Assembly (NCBI RefSeq): GCF_014641945.1
Contig: NZ_BMIJ01000003.1
Location: 248,001-312,000 of the forward strand
Direction: 5' to 3'
DNA from: Marinobacterium zhoushanense
Lineage (GTDB): Bacteria > Pseudomonadota > Gammaproteobacteria > Pseudomonadales > Balneatricaceae
DNA length: 64,000 nucleotides
Below, in pieces: positions 37,103 to 45,958 of the stretch. Position 1 is the first letter of the stretch; every line of letters starts with the position of its first letter. Position numbers and translations under genes: made by a program. The notes beneath the pieces are model-generated. The model was not told where the DNA came from, searched no databases, and worked only from the letters and a program-made list of their open reading frames with translations.

Positions 37103-39001
37103 ATGTCCTACCAAGCCGAATACAGCAACGCCATCGAGAACCCGGAAGGTTTTTGGGCCGAGAAAGCCGCTGATCTCCCCTGGTACGCTCCGCCGCAACA
37201 GATACTCTCCACCGATGACAACGGTATCTACCGCTGGTTCGCCGATGGTGAGATGAACACCGCCTACATGGCATTGGATCATCATGTGGAGAGCGGTCGT
37301 GGTGACCAGGATGCCGTGATCTACGACTCACCGGTATCGGGTTCCAAGCGCAAGCTGACCTACCGAGAGTTGCGCGATGAAGTGGCCAAGTTTGCCGGCG
37401 TGCTCAAGGCTCAAGGTGTCACCAAGGGAGACCGTGTCGTCATCTACATGCCGATGGTGCCGGAAGCGTTGATCGCGATGCTGGGTGTAGCCCGGCTTGG
37501 TGCCATCCATTCGGTGGTATTCGGTGGCTTTGCGCCGCACGAACTTGCCGTGCGTATCGACGATGCCGAGCCGAAGGTGGTGGTATCCGCCTCCTGCGGC
37601 CTCGAGGTCGCCAAGGTGATCGAGTATAAACCGATGCTGGATCAGGCGATCGAACAGTCCGCGCACAAGCCGCAGGCGTGCATCATTCTGCAGCGCCCCG
37701 AAGCGAAGGCCGAGCTGACCGAGGGGCGTGATATCGACTGGGTCGAGGCGATGGCCCAGGCCGAACCGGCTGACTGCGTTCCGGTCAAGGGCACCGACCC
37801 GCTCTACATCCTGTACACCTCCGGAACTACCGGAAAGCCGAAAGGGGTGGTGCGCGATAACGGTGGCCATGCCGTCGCCCTCAAGTACTCGATGAAGGCG
37901 ATCTACAACATGCAGCCGGGCGATGTGTTCTGGGCTGCATCCGATGTGGGTTGGGTCGTGGGCCACTCCTATATCGTGTACGGGCCTCTGCTGGCCGGGT
38001 GCACCACCATCGTGTACGAAGGCAAGCCGGTGAGAACACCGGACGCCGGTGCCTTCTGGCGTGTGGTGCAGGAGTACAAGGCCAAGGCGCTGTTCGCCGC
38101 GCCGACCGCGTTCCGTGCGATCAAGAAAGAGGATCCCGAAGCGTCTCTGCTGGCCAACTACGATATCTCCTCTCTGCAGACCATCTTCATGGCCGGCGAA
38201 CGCCTCGATCCGCCCACCTACGACTGGACCGTCGGCAAGACCGGCAAGCCGGTGGTTGATCACTGGTGGCAGACCGAAACCGGTTGGGCGATCTGCGGCA
38301 ACCTGATGGGGATCGAGCCGAAAACGCCGAAAGCGGGCTCCTCTACACTGCCGGTACCGGGCTTCAATGTGCAGATTCTCGGTGTCGATGGCCAGGAGCT
38401 GCCGCCGGGCGAGCAGGGCTCAATTGCACTCAAGCTACCGCTGCCGCCGAGCTGCCTGCCAACGATCTGGGGCGATTTCGAGCGTTTCCGCACCGGTTAC
38501 CTGTCCGACTTCCCGGGTTACTACACCTCCGGCGACGGCGGATACAAGGATGAGGAGGGCTACGTCTTCATCATGGGGCGCACCGACGATGTGATCAACG
38601 TGGCCGGTCACCGTCTCTCCACCGGTGAGATGGAGGAGATCGTAGCGGCGCACCCGGCTGTGGCCGAGTGTGCGGTAATCGGTGTCAATGATCCGCTCAA
38701 GGGCCAGGCGCCGATCGGTCTGGTGCTGCTGAAAGATGGTGCCGAGGTGGAAGAGAGCCAGCTGCAGAGCGAACTGGTGGCCATGGTGCGCAAGGAGATC
38801 GGGCCGATCGCCTGCTTCCAGCGCGCCATTATTGTGCAGCGCCTACCGAAGACCCGCTCCGGCAAGATCCTGCGCAAACTGTTGCGCCAGATTGCCGATG
38901 GCCAGAGCTACACTGTGCCGTCGACTATCGACGATCCGGCCAGTCTGTCCGAGATCGAGTCGATCATGGACAGCCACGGGCTGGTGCAGCGTAACGGTTA
39001 A
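37103..39001 (+). CDS. prpE: PrpE-like propionyl-CoA synthetase
   Basis: A 632-residue AMP-forming acyl-CoA synthetase, the length of PrpE (E. coli 628). P-loop [10 protein letters not shown], core motif DHWWQTETGW, and the acetylation-controlled lysine in [11 protein letters not shown]. PrpE makes propionyl-CoA from propionate; acetate is often also used. I begin at the ATG at 37103 (AAAGGA 9 bases upstream, N-terminus MSYQAEYSNAIENPEGFW typical of the family) rather than the longer frame from 36992. There are no prpBCD genes nearby. Confidence 0.88.
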   Translation: MSYQAEYSNAIENPEGFWAEKAADLPWYAPPQQILSTDDNGIYRWFADGEMNTAYMALDHHVESGRGDQDAVIYDSPVSGSKRKLTYRELRDEVAKFAGVLKAQGVTKGDRVVIYMPMVPEALIAMLGVARLGAIHSVVFGGFAPHELAVRIDDAEPKVVVSASCGLEVAKVIEYKPMLDQAIEQSAHKPQACIILQRPEAKAELTEGRDIDWVEAMAQAEPADCVPVKGTDPLYILYTSGTTGKPKGVVRDNGGHAVALKYSMKAIYNMQPGDVFWAASDVGWVVGHSYIVYGPLLAGCTTIVYEGKPVRTPDAGAFWRVVQEYKAKALFAAPTAFRAIKKEDPEASLLANYDISSLQTIFMAGERLDPPTYDWTVGKTGKPVVDHWWQTETGWAICGNLMGIEPKTPKAGSSTLPVPGFNVQILGVDGQELPPGEQGSIALKLPLPPSCLPTIWGDFERFRTGYLSDFPGYYTSGDGGYKDEEGYVFIMGRTDDVINVAGHRLSTGEMEEIVAAHPAVAECAVIGVNDPLKGQAPIGLVLLKDGAEVEESQLQSELVAMVRKEIGPIACFQRAIIVQRLPKTRSGKILRKLLRQIADGQSYTVPSTIDDPASLSEIESIMDSHGLVQRNG

Positions 39002-39062
39002 ACCTGACTGCGATATATAAAGAACAACAACTCCAACGGCGTCAGGTTGCATACAGGGATGT

Positions 39063-39098
39063 AAAAAACCCGCCTGCGTATGGATGCGCAGGCGGGTT
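39063..39098 (-). terminator. Rho-independent terminator between prpE and the RND operon
   Basis: Stem AACCCGCCTGCG with CGCAGGCGGGTT around a short loop. The six-A run lies on its left side, so on the minus strand it is followed by TTTTTT; it ends the RND operon. It may also slow prpE transcription from the left. Confidence 0.82.
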
Positions 39099-39146
39099 AC
39101 ATGGACGTTGCCGATTCAGGTTATCCGCGTAATCGACGACTCTTCC

Positions 39147-42100
39147 TCAGGCCTCTGTTCTGACCAGAGCCATCCCGTCCTCTTCCTCCAGATCCTCATG
39201 CTCGTGCTGGCGCGCAATCAGCATGTACAGTGAGGGCACCACGAACAGTGTGAAGATCGTGCCGATCGTCATACCGCCCACCAGCACCAGACCGATTGAG
39301 TTACGCGCCGCCGCTCCCGGACCATCCACCAGTGTCAGCGGGAAGTGACCGGCAATGGTGGCGATGGAAGTCATCAATACTGGACGCAGTCGGGTCATGG
39401 CAGCCAGTCTGATAGCGTCCAGCTTCGCCTGTCCCTGCTCCTGCAGTTTGTTGGCGAACTCGACGATCAGGATACCGTTCTTCGAGATCAGCCCTACCAG
39501 AGTGACCAGACCGACCTGGGCATAGATGTTCATTGTCGTGGTCCAGCCATCGGTCCAGAACGGAATATCCGGGTTGGGCATTTTCAACACAGTGAAGGTG
39601 AGGGCGCCGAACATCGCCAGCGGCACCGAGCCGAGCAGGATCACGAACGGGTCGCGGAAGGAGTTGAACTGCACTGCCAGCACCAGGAAGATCATCAGGA
39701 TCGCCAGCCCCAACGAGGGCAGGAACTTGTTGCCCTCGGTACGCAGCTGGCGCGACTCGCCGGTGTAGTTGACGGTGTAGTTGGCCGGCAGCAGTTCCGC
39801 AGCGGAGTTTTCCAGTACCTTGAGCCCCTCGTCGATCTGCGCCGTCATGCCGGAAAGCTTGATCGCATTGAGCTGCTGAAAACGGTTCAGCGAGCGTGGT
39901 ACGGTGGTATCGCTGAGCGTCGCTATAGAACTCAACGGAATCAGCTGGCCATCAGGTCCAGAGACGTAGATCTCGTTGAGCTGCTCCGGGTTGAGCCGGT
40001 CGATGCGGGCGATCTGCGGGATCACCTTGTAGGCGCGCCCCTCCACGTTGAAGCGATTGACGTAGTTGGCCCCCAACGCGGCTCCCAGGTCCGCACCGAT
40101 CTGCGCATTGGTCAGTCCAAGGGCGGCGACCTTCTGGTGATCGATATGGATCTCGGACTGAGGCTGGTCGAACTTCAGGTCGATCTCCGGCGGGAAGTAG
40201 AACAGTCCGCTCTCCATCGCTTTCATCTGCAGCTGCTGGGCGTACTCCAGCATCTGCTTCGGATCGTCGGTGGAGGTGATGACGAACTCCACCGGGAAGT
40301 TGCTGCCGCCGGGCAGGGCCGGGGGCTGGGTGACGAAGATCTGCAGCCCGGGAATGGTCGACAGCTGTCCCTGCATCTCGCGAATCAGCTGATTGACCGA
40401 CTTGTCGCGCTCATCCCAGGGCTTGGTAACCATACCGCTGAAGCCGCCGATACCCAGTGCAGCCGCGAATGGGTCGGATGGCGCCAGCAGGATCTGGAAG
40501 GTCAACTCGCGCGCGGGGGCGTTGTAGAACATCTGCTCGGCGGTTTTACCGAAATGGACCTTCTGGTCCGCCGATGCGTTGGCTGCATTGTTGATGATGC
40601 CGAACATGACGCTCTGGTCCTCCAGCGGCGCCAGCTCCTTGGGCGAGAACATGTACATCGGCACCACCATGATGCTGAGCGCGATCCAGACCACGTAGAC
40701 CACGGGGCGGGCATGCAGAATGCGCTGAAGCAGGGCGCCGTAGCCATCACGCAGGCGGTCGAAAAAGTGGTTCACCCGGCCGGTCAGGCCGTGCTCTTCG
40801 CTTTCAGCGCTTTTCAGCAGGTGTCCCGCCATCATCGGCGACAGGGTCAGGGCGACGATACCGGAGATGGTCACCGCACCGGCCAGGGTCAGCGCGAACT
40901 CGCGGAACAGGGCGCCGGTCAGACCGCCCTGCAGACCGATTGGCGTATAGACCGCGGCCAGGGTGATGGTCATCGCGATTACCGGCCCGATCAGCTCACG
41001 GGCACCGATCAGTGCGGCCTGCATCGGTGAGCGGCCCTCGCGTAGATGGCGCTCCACGTTCTCCACCATGACGATAGCGTCATCCACGACTAGACCCACC
41101 GACAACACGATTGCCAGCAGCGTCAACAGGTTCAGCGTGAAGCCGAACACCTGCATCAGGAAGATAGCGCCGATCAGCGAAACCGGGATCGCCACTACCG
41201 GTACCAGCACCGAGCGCATGGAGCCGAGGAAGATGAAGATCACCAGAACGACGATCGCCAGCGTCTCGGTTAGCGTGCCGACAACCTCATGGATCGCATC
41301 GTTGATATAGGCGGAGGCGTCATAGCCGATCTCGGCCTCCATACCTGGCGGCAGACCCTGTTTGATCCCCTCCAGATCCTTGCGCACCAGGCCAATGACA
41401 TCGATGGTGTTGCTGTCAGGCAGGGGAAATATCCCCATGAACACGGCGGTCTGGCCGTTGAAGCTGACATTGGTTTCGTAGTCCTCGGCGCCGAGCTCCA
41501 CCTCGGCGATATCGCTGAGCCGGATGATGGTGTCATGCTGGTTGCGGATCACCAGTTGTGCGAACTCCTCCTGCGAGTGCAGGTCGGTGTTTGCGGTCAG
41601 GTTAACCTGAACCATATTGCCCTTGGTGTTGCCCACCGCTGCCAGGTAGTTGTTGGAGGCCAGCGCCGTGCGCACCTCTGTCGGACTGATGTTCAGTGCC
41701 GCCATTCGGCCGGGATCAAGCCAGACCCGCATGGCATAGGTACGCGCACCGAAGATCTCAGCGCGCTGCACCCCCTCCAGAGCCGACAGACGGGGCTGTA
41801 CCACCCGTACCAGATAATCGGTGATTTGGGTTTGCGACAGGGTATCCGAGGAGAAACTGAGGTAGGCGGCAGCGAATTCGGAGTCCGCCGACTGGATGCT
41901 GATCGACGGCACCTCCGCTTCGGCCGGCAGCGAGTTGCGTACCTGGTTCACTTGGGCGGTGATATCGGTCAGCGCCTTGGTGGGCTCGTAGTTGAGCTCA
42001 AGTCGGGCGGTGACCATCGACAGCCCGAGCAGGCTTTTCGACTCTACATAATCGACACCCTGAACCGCGCCGATGGCGCGCTCTATCTCGGTGGTGACGA

Positions 42101-42287
42101 AGCCCTTCACCACTTCGGCGCTGGCGCCAATATAGGGAGTGGTGACGGTTATGGATGCGTTTTCGCTCTGCGGGTACTGGCGCACGCTCAGTGACCACCA
42201 GGATTGCACGCCCGCGATGATGATGACGACGCTGACCACGATGGCAAGCACGGGGCGGCGTACGAAAATATCGGTGAAAGCTTTCAT
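39147..42287 (-). CDS. RND efflux inner-membrane transporter (HAE1 family)
   Basis: A 1046-residue AcrB/MexF-class antiporter with twelve helices and two large periplasmic loops. The proton-relay aspartates are in helix 4 (GLVVDDAIVMVENVERHL), and the helix after the second loop has the matching Lys. The start is MKAFTDIFVRRPVLAIVVSV and the chain is full length. It exports lipophilic compounds with the adaptor encoded upstream. No outer-membrane factor is in the operon, so a TolC-type protein must be shared. Which drugs it exports cannot be told. Confidence 0.93.
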   Translation of the reverse strand: MKAFTDIFVRRPVLAIVVSVVIIIAGVQSWWSLSVRQYPQSENASITVTTPYIGASAEVVKGFVTTEIERAIGAVQGVDYVESKSLLGLSMVTARLELNYEPTKALTDITAQVNQVRNSLPAEAEVPSISIQSADSEFAAAYLSFSSDTLSQTQITDYLVRVVQPRLSALEGVQRAEIFGARTYAMRVWLDPGRMAALNISPTEVRTALASNNYLAAVGNTKGNMVQVNLTANTDLHSQEEFAQLVIRNQHDTIIRLSDIAEVELGAEDYETNVSFNGQTAVFMGIFPLPDSNTIDVIGLVRKDLEGIKQGLPPGMEAEIGYDASAYINDAIHEVVGTLTETLAIVVLVIFIFLGSMRSVLVPVVAIPVSLIGAIFLMQVFGFTLNLLTLLAIVLSVGLVVDDAIVMVENVERHLREGRSPMQAALIGARELIGPVIAMTITLAAVYTPIGLQGGLTGALFREFALTLAGAVTISGIVALTLSPMMAGHLLKSAESEEHGLTGRVNHFFDRLRDGYGALLQRILHARPVVYVVWIALSIMVVPMYMFSPKELAPLEDQSVMFGIINNAANASADQKVHFGKTAEQMFYNAPARELTFQILLAPSDPFAAALGIGGFSGMVTKPWDERDKSVNQLIREMQGQLSTIPGLQIFVTQPPALPGGSNFPVEFVITSTDDPKQMLEYAQQLQMKAMESGLFYFPPEIDLKFDQPQSEIHIDHQKVAALGLTNAQIGADLGAALGANYVNRFNVEGRAYKVIPQIARIDRLNPEQLNEIYVSGPDGQLIPLSSIATLSDTTVPRSLNRFQQLNAIKLSGMTAQIDEGLKVLENSAAELLPANYTVNYTGESRQLRTEGNKFLPSLGLAILMIFLVLAVQFNSFRDPFVILLGSVPLAMFGALTFTVLKMPNPDIPFWTDGWTTTMNIYAQVGLVTLVGLISKNGILIVEFANKLQEQGQAKLDAIRLAAMTRLRPVLMTSIATIAGHFPLTLVDGPGAAARNSIGLVLVGGMTIGTIFTLFVVPSLYMLIARQHEHEDLEEEDGMALVRTEA

Positions 42288-42367
42288 GATCGATTGTTCC
42301 GGCGCAGTAACGGGTTAAAAGGCGCAGGCGCAGCTATTGCCGCAAGCCTCAACTGTTGCCAGGAGCC

Positions 42368-43498
42368 TCAGCTATTATTAGGAGTCGGCTCGAACTTGAA
42401 CTCAGGCGCGAGGCTGTTATCGACCACAACCGTCATCCCGGGACGCAGCTTGAACACGCCGGTGGACACCACTCGATCACCCGCCTTTACCCCCTGCAGA
42501 ACCTCCACAAAGTCACCCATGTGCTTACCCAGCGTTACGCTTTGCTGTCGGATTACCAGTGATTCCGGGTTCTCTTCGCTGGCTTCGATGACAAACAACG
42601 TGGAGCCGTAGGGGCCGTATTGAACCGCCGTGGCGGGGAGCATCAGCACCTTTTCGGTCATCCCCTTAAGTACTTCAAGCGAGACGTACATGCCGGGGCG
42701 CAGAAATCCCTGGGGATTGGACAGGGTGGCCTGCACGCGGATATTGCGTGTGGCGGGATCCACATCGGGGTTGAACGCGGTGATGCGGCCCTCGAACGGT
42801 TGTTCCGGGTAGGCGTCGGCTTTGACCTGCACGGTCAGTCCGGTGCGCAGCTCCCCCTGGTGCTGCTGCGGGAGCGAGAAATCTACATACACCGGATCAA
42901 GCGATTGCAGGGATACGATCTCGTCGCCCTTATTGAGGAACTGACCGACGCTGATCTGGCGAATGCCCAGCGTACCGGAGAAGGGGGCGCGGATGGTTTT
43001 CTTGGCGATCACCGCGCGCACGTAATCAACCTGGGCGTCGGCTTGCTTTACGCCGGTGCGGATAGAGTCGAACTCGGACTGAGCGATATATTTGCTCTTG
43101 CGCAGCTCCTGAGCTCGCTTGAGCGAGATCCGCGACAGCTCGGCAGTGGCTTCCGCTTCGCGCAGCTGTGCCTGTTCGAGCTCGGTGTCCAAACGCACCA
43201 GCGGCTGTCCCGCTTCGATATTGCTACCGGCCTCGAACAGTATCTCACGCACCAATCCCTCGACCTCGTTACGTACCATGGTGCCCTGTACTGACATCAC
43301 CGTACCGACAGCGGGTATCTGCGGTTGTCGCGTGTATTCAAAAACCTCGGCCGCGTTTACCGGCTCGGGCGGCATGGTCATCTCTGCGAATGCATCGCCC
43401 ATGGTTTTGAACTGCAGCAGCTTAATGCCTGCCAGGCCTGCAATCATCGGCAGCGCTATAACAGCGCCAAGCAGCACCAGCAGTAGTTTCCTTAACAT
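42368..43498 (-). CDS. RND periplasmic adaptor (membrane fusion protein)
   Basis: A 376-residue HlyD/AcrA-type adaptor. An N-terminal anchor helix (LLLVLLGAVIALPMIAGLAGI) is followed by a lipoyl-like/hairpin region (GSNIEAGQPLVRLDTELEQAQL, coiled coil of about 105-165) and beta-barrel domains (FEGRITAFNPDVDPATRNIRV). It bridges the transporter and a TolC-like channel. No lipobox Cys, so it is anchored by the helix. It is transcribed before the transporter gene, 80 bases apart. Confidence 0.91.
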   Translation of the reverse strand: MLRKLLLVLLGAVIALPMIAGLAGIKLLQFKTMGDAFAEMTMPPEPVNAAEVFEYTRQPQIPAVGTVMSVQGTMVRNEVEGLVREILFEAGSNIEAGQPLVRLDTELEQAQLREAEATAELSRISLKRAQELRKSKYIAQSEFDSIRTGVKQADAQVDYVRAVIAKKTIRAPFSGTLGIRQISVGQFLNKGDEIVSLQSLDPVYVDFSLPQQHQGELRTGLTVQVKADAYPEQPFEGRITAFNPDVDPATRNIRVQATLSNPQGFLRPGMYVSLEVLKGMTEKVLMLPATAVQYGPYGSTLFVIEASEENPESLVIRQQSVTLGKHMGDFVEVLQGVKAGDRVVSTGVFKLRPGMTVVVDNSLAPEFKFEPTPNNS

Positions 43499-43737
43499 CT
43501 AAATACGTCCTTTTTCTGGTTTTGCGAACAAGCGATTATAGTTGATTATTTGGTCATGTTTATTAAATCTTATTACGAAAATCGGTTTATTAAACCCTGC
43601 TAAATATAAGGGTGTCGCGGGGGGCATTGATTTTTTTGCGGAATCGAAGAAAGTGTTACGTCATGGTATCGAAAAAAATGTATTGCAGCGTTGGCGCGGA
43701 TATGCCGCGGCCTTGTGACGCCGGTCGCGGTTAGCGG

Positions 43738-45465
43738 TCATATCTGTGTAAAGGGGGAGGGCGTTGCAAGCAATTTGCCGAGATCATCTCCAGGTAAGGG
43801 GCGGCTGAACAGGTAGCCCTGTACCAGATTGCACCCCTCGTTGCCCAAAAACTCGGCCTGCTGTTTCGTTTCGACGCCCTCCGCTATCACGTTAATATTG
43901 AGGCGGGCCGTCATGGCGATGATCGCGCGTGTAATCTCGATGCTGTCCCGGTCGTCGGGTATATCTCTGATAAAACTCTGGTCAATTTTCAACATGTTGA
44001 CCGGGAAGCGCTTGAGATAACTCAGGCTGGAGTAACCGGTGCCGAAGTCATCCAGGGAGATGGATACGCCGAGGTCTCTCAGGCGTTTTAGAATACGCTG
44101 AGTCGTGTCCGGATCCTGCATAAGAGCGGTTTCGGTGATCTCGATTTCCAGTTGCTGCGGCGGCAACTGAAGGTGCTCCAGCAGGTTTTGAACGCTTTCC
44201 GCGAGATCCGGCTGACGGAACTGAAAAGCGGAAAAGTTCACGGCGACTCTGGGGGCTGTTTCCCCGTATCGAGACGCCCACTCTTTGGCTGCGCTGCAGG
44301 CCTGTTTCAACACCCATTGCCCGATTGAAAGAATATGGCCGGTCTCTTCGGCGATTGGGATAAACAGATCCGGGCGTATCGAGCCCCGCTCTGGATGATT
44401 CCATCTTAGCAACGCTTCAACCGCTACCATCCGCCCGCTCGAGAGCTCTACCTGCGGTTGGTAGTGCAGAATAAAGCCCTTGTTGATTGCCGCGGTGCTC
44501 AGTTCATGCTCAAGGGTTAGCCGTTCATCGCGAAGTTGCCGCAGCTCGGGAGAGTAGAACCTATGGTTGCTACCGCCGTGCCGGATCACCTTCTGCATCG
44601 CCAATGCCGCATTTCCGTGTAAGCCATCGGGTTTGTCCGCGTCATCAGGAAACAGGCTGATCCCGATGCTTGGATTTATCCTCAATGAGTAACCGCTGAT
44701 ATCCAGGGGTTGTGACAGGGTCTGATACAGCCGCATACAGGCAGCAAGCAGTTCATCATTATCGGAATAACCGGTGACTATGGCGGCAAACTGATCGCTA
44801 TCCAGACGGGCGACAAAATCATGGCTCTGCACTGACTGGCCGACACGCGCGGCAAAGGCCTTGATGAGCCTGTCGCTTCCCTTCGGGCCCAGACTACTGC
44901 TGAGTTCATAGGCACGGTCCAGACGGATCAGAAGCAGCCCGATCAACCCACCGTTATGCTCGGCTTCGATCAGTGACTGTTGAAGCCTGTCCTGGTACAG
45001 ATTCCGATTGGGCAGGTTTGTCAGCTGGTCATAATTTGCCAGGTACTGAATGTGCTGCTCCGCCTCGCGTCGCTTGCGGTGTACCTCCGCTTCGCGCAGC
45101 TCTCTCGGTACCGCGGCGGAGAGACGCTTGAGATTGTCTTTAAGTATGTAGTCTTGTGCGCCGGAACGAACCGCGCTGACCGCCAGTTCCTCGCCGATAG
45201 TGCCGGATACGAAAATAAAAGGTACGTCCTTGTCATAGCGGCGAACCAGATCCAATGCGGCCATGCCGTTGAAAGAGGGCATGGTGTAATCGGAGAATAC
45301 GATCTGCCAATTTTGCGAGCCAAGCAGCGCACGCTCCAGTGCTTCGGCGGTATCAACCTTGACAGCATCGACGTCATAGCCGCACTTGCGCAATTCGCGC
45401 AGCAGCAATGCGGCGTCATCCGGTTCATCCTCGATGATCAATGCGCGCAGAGGTTGGGTGTCCAT
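43738..45465 (-). CDS. REC-GGDEF(degenerate)-EAL c-di-GMP phosphodiesterase
   Basis: A 575-residue response regulator. Receiver domain 1-120 (acidic EDEPDD; phosphoacceptor in VFSDYTMPSF), a GGDEF domain with a degenerate site (ARLDSDQF instead of GGDEF), then an EAL domain with intact VAVEALLRWNHPE, EITETAL, DDFGTGYSSL and AEGVET, all needed for c-di-GMP hydrolysis. So it most likely degrades c-di-GMP under phosphorylation control. The ATG at 45465 is chosen because the TTG further up overlaps its own GGAGGAG Shine-Dalgarno. It is the last gene of the TonB-receptor signalling cluster. Confidence 0.9.
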   Translation of the reverse strand: MDTQPLRALIIEDEPDDAALLLRELRKCGYDVDAVKVDTAEALERALLGSQNWQIVFSDYTMPSFNGMAALDLVRRYDKDVPFIFVSGTIGEELAVSAVRSGAQDYILKDNLKRLSAAVPRELREAEVHRKRREAEQHIQYLANYDQLTNLPNRNLYQDRLQQSLIEAEHNGGLIGLLLIRLDRAYELSSSLGPKGSDRLIKAFAARVGQSVQSHDFVARLDSDQFAAIVTGYSDNDELLAACMRLYQTLSQPLDISGYSLRINPSIGISLFPDDADKPDGLHGNAALAMQKVIRHGGSNHRFYSPELRQLRDERLTLEHELSTAAINKGFILHYQPQVELSSGRMVAVEALLRWNHPERGSIRPDLFIPIAEETGHILSIGQWVLKQACSAAKEWASRYGETAPRVAVNFSAFQFRQPDLAESVQNLLEHLQLPPQQLEIEITETALMQDPDTTQRILKRLRDLGVSISLDDFGTGYSSLSYLKRFPVNMLKIDQSFIRDIPDDRDSIEITRAIIAMTARLNINVIAEGVETKQQAEFLGNEGCNLVQGYLFSRPLPGDDLGKLLATPSPFTQI

Positions 45466-45496
45466 GATCGGTGTAACTCCTCCCAACGATACCTAA

Positions 45497-45958
45497 TTAA
45501 GTATGTTCAGATTTTAGTGCATCATGTTGCTCCGGGAGCTCATTGAGCAGCAGCCAATACATGCCGAGCTGGCTAACCGCTCGCGCGAACTCGTTGAAGT
45601 CGACTGGCTTGCGGACGTAACTGTTGGCGCCAAGTTGGTAGCCCGCAATCAGGTCCTCCTCGTGCTTGGAAGAGGTGAGTATTACCACGGGCAGGGTTTT
45701 GGTATGCGGATCGTTGCGGATCCTGCGTAATACTTCGAGCCCGCTGATCTTCGGTAGGTTTAGGTCGAGCAGCACCACGGCGGGCAGGTGCCTGTATTCG
45801 CTCGTTTCCGTATCGGATCCCAAAAGCAGATTCAGCGCCTCTTCTCCGTCACGTGCTATCCATAGCTCGTTACTGATATTGCATTTCTTGAACGCTCTCA
45901 AGGCGAGCGCTTCGTCGTCGGGGTTGTCTTCAACCAGCAGAATTGGGCGTCTTGTCAT
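45497..45958 (-). CDS. Stand-alone response regulator (Rcp1/CheY-like)
   Basis: A 153-residue receiver domain with acidic EDNPDD near the start, the phosphoacceptor Asp in VVLLDLNLPKISG, and a conserved Lys in YVRKPVDFNEF. It belongs to the class associated with phytochrome-type kinases, matching the kinase encoded immediately upstream, whose end overlaps it by 29 bases. It most likely relays the kinase signal to the EAL protein encoded downstream. Confidence 0.9.
   Translation of the reverse strand: MTRRPILLVEDNPDDEALALRAFKKCNISNELWIARDGEEALNLLLGSDTETSEYRHLPAVVLLDLNLPKISGLEVLRRIRNDPHTKTLPVVILTSSKHEEDLIAGYQLGANSYVRKPVDFNEFARAVSQLGMYWLLLNELPEQHDALKSEHT

Noticed and set aside
39345..41030. 561-codon plus-strand frame opposite the RND transporter
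   Set aside because: Antisense shadow; low-complexity, His/Gln/Arg-rich sequence with no domain, while the minus strand is a complete RND protein.
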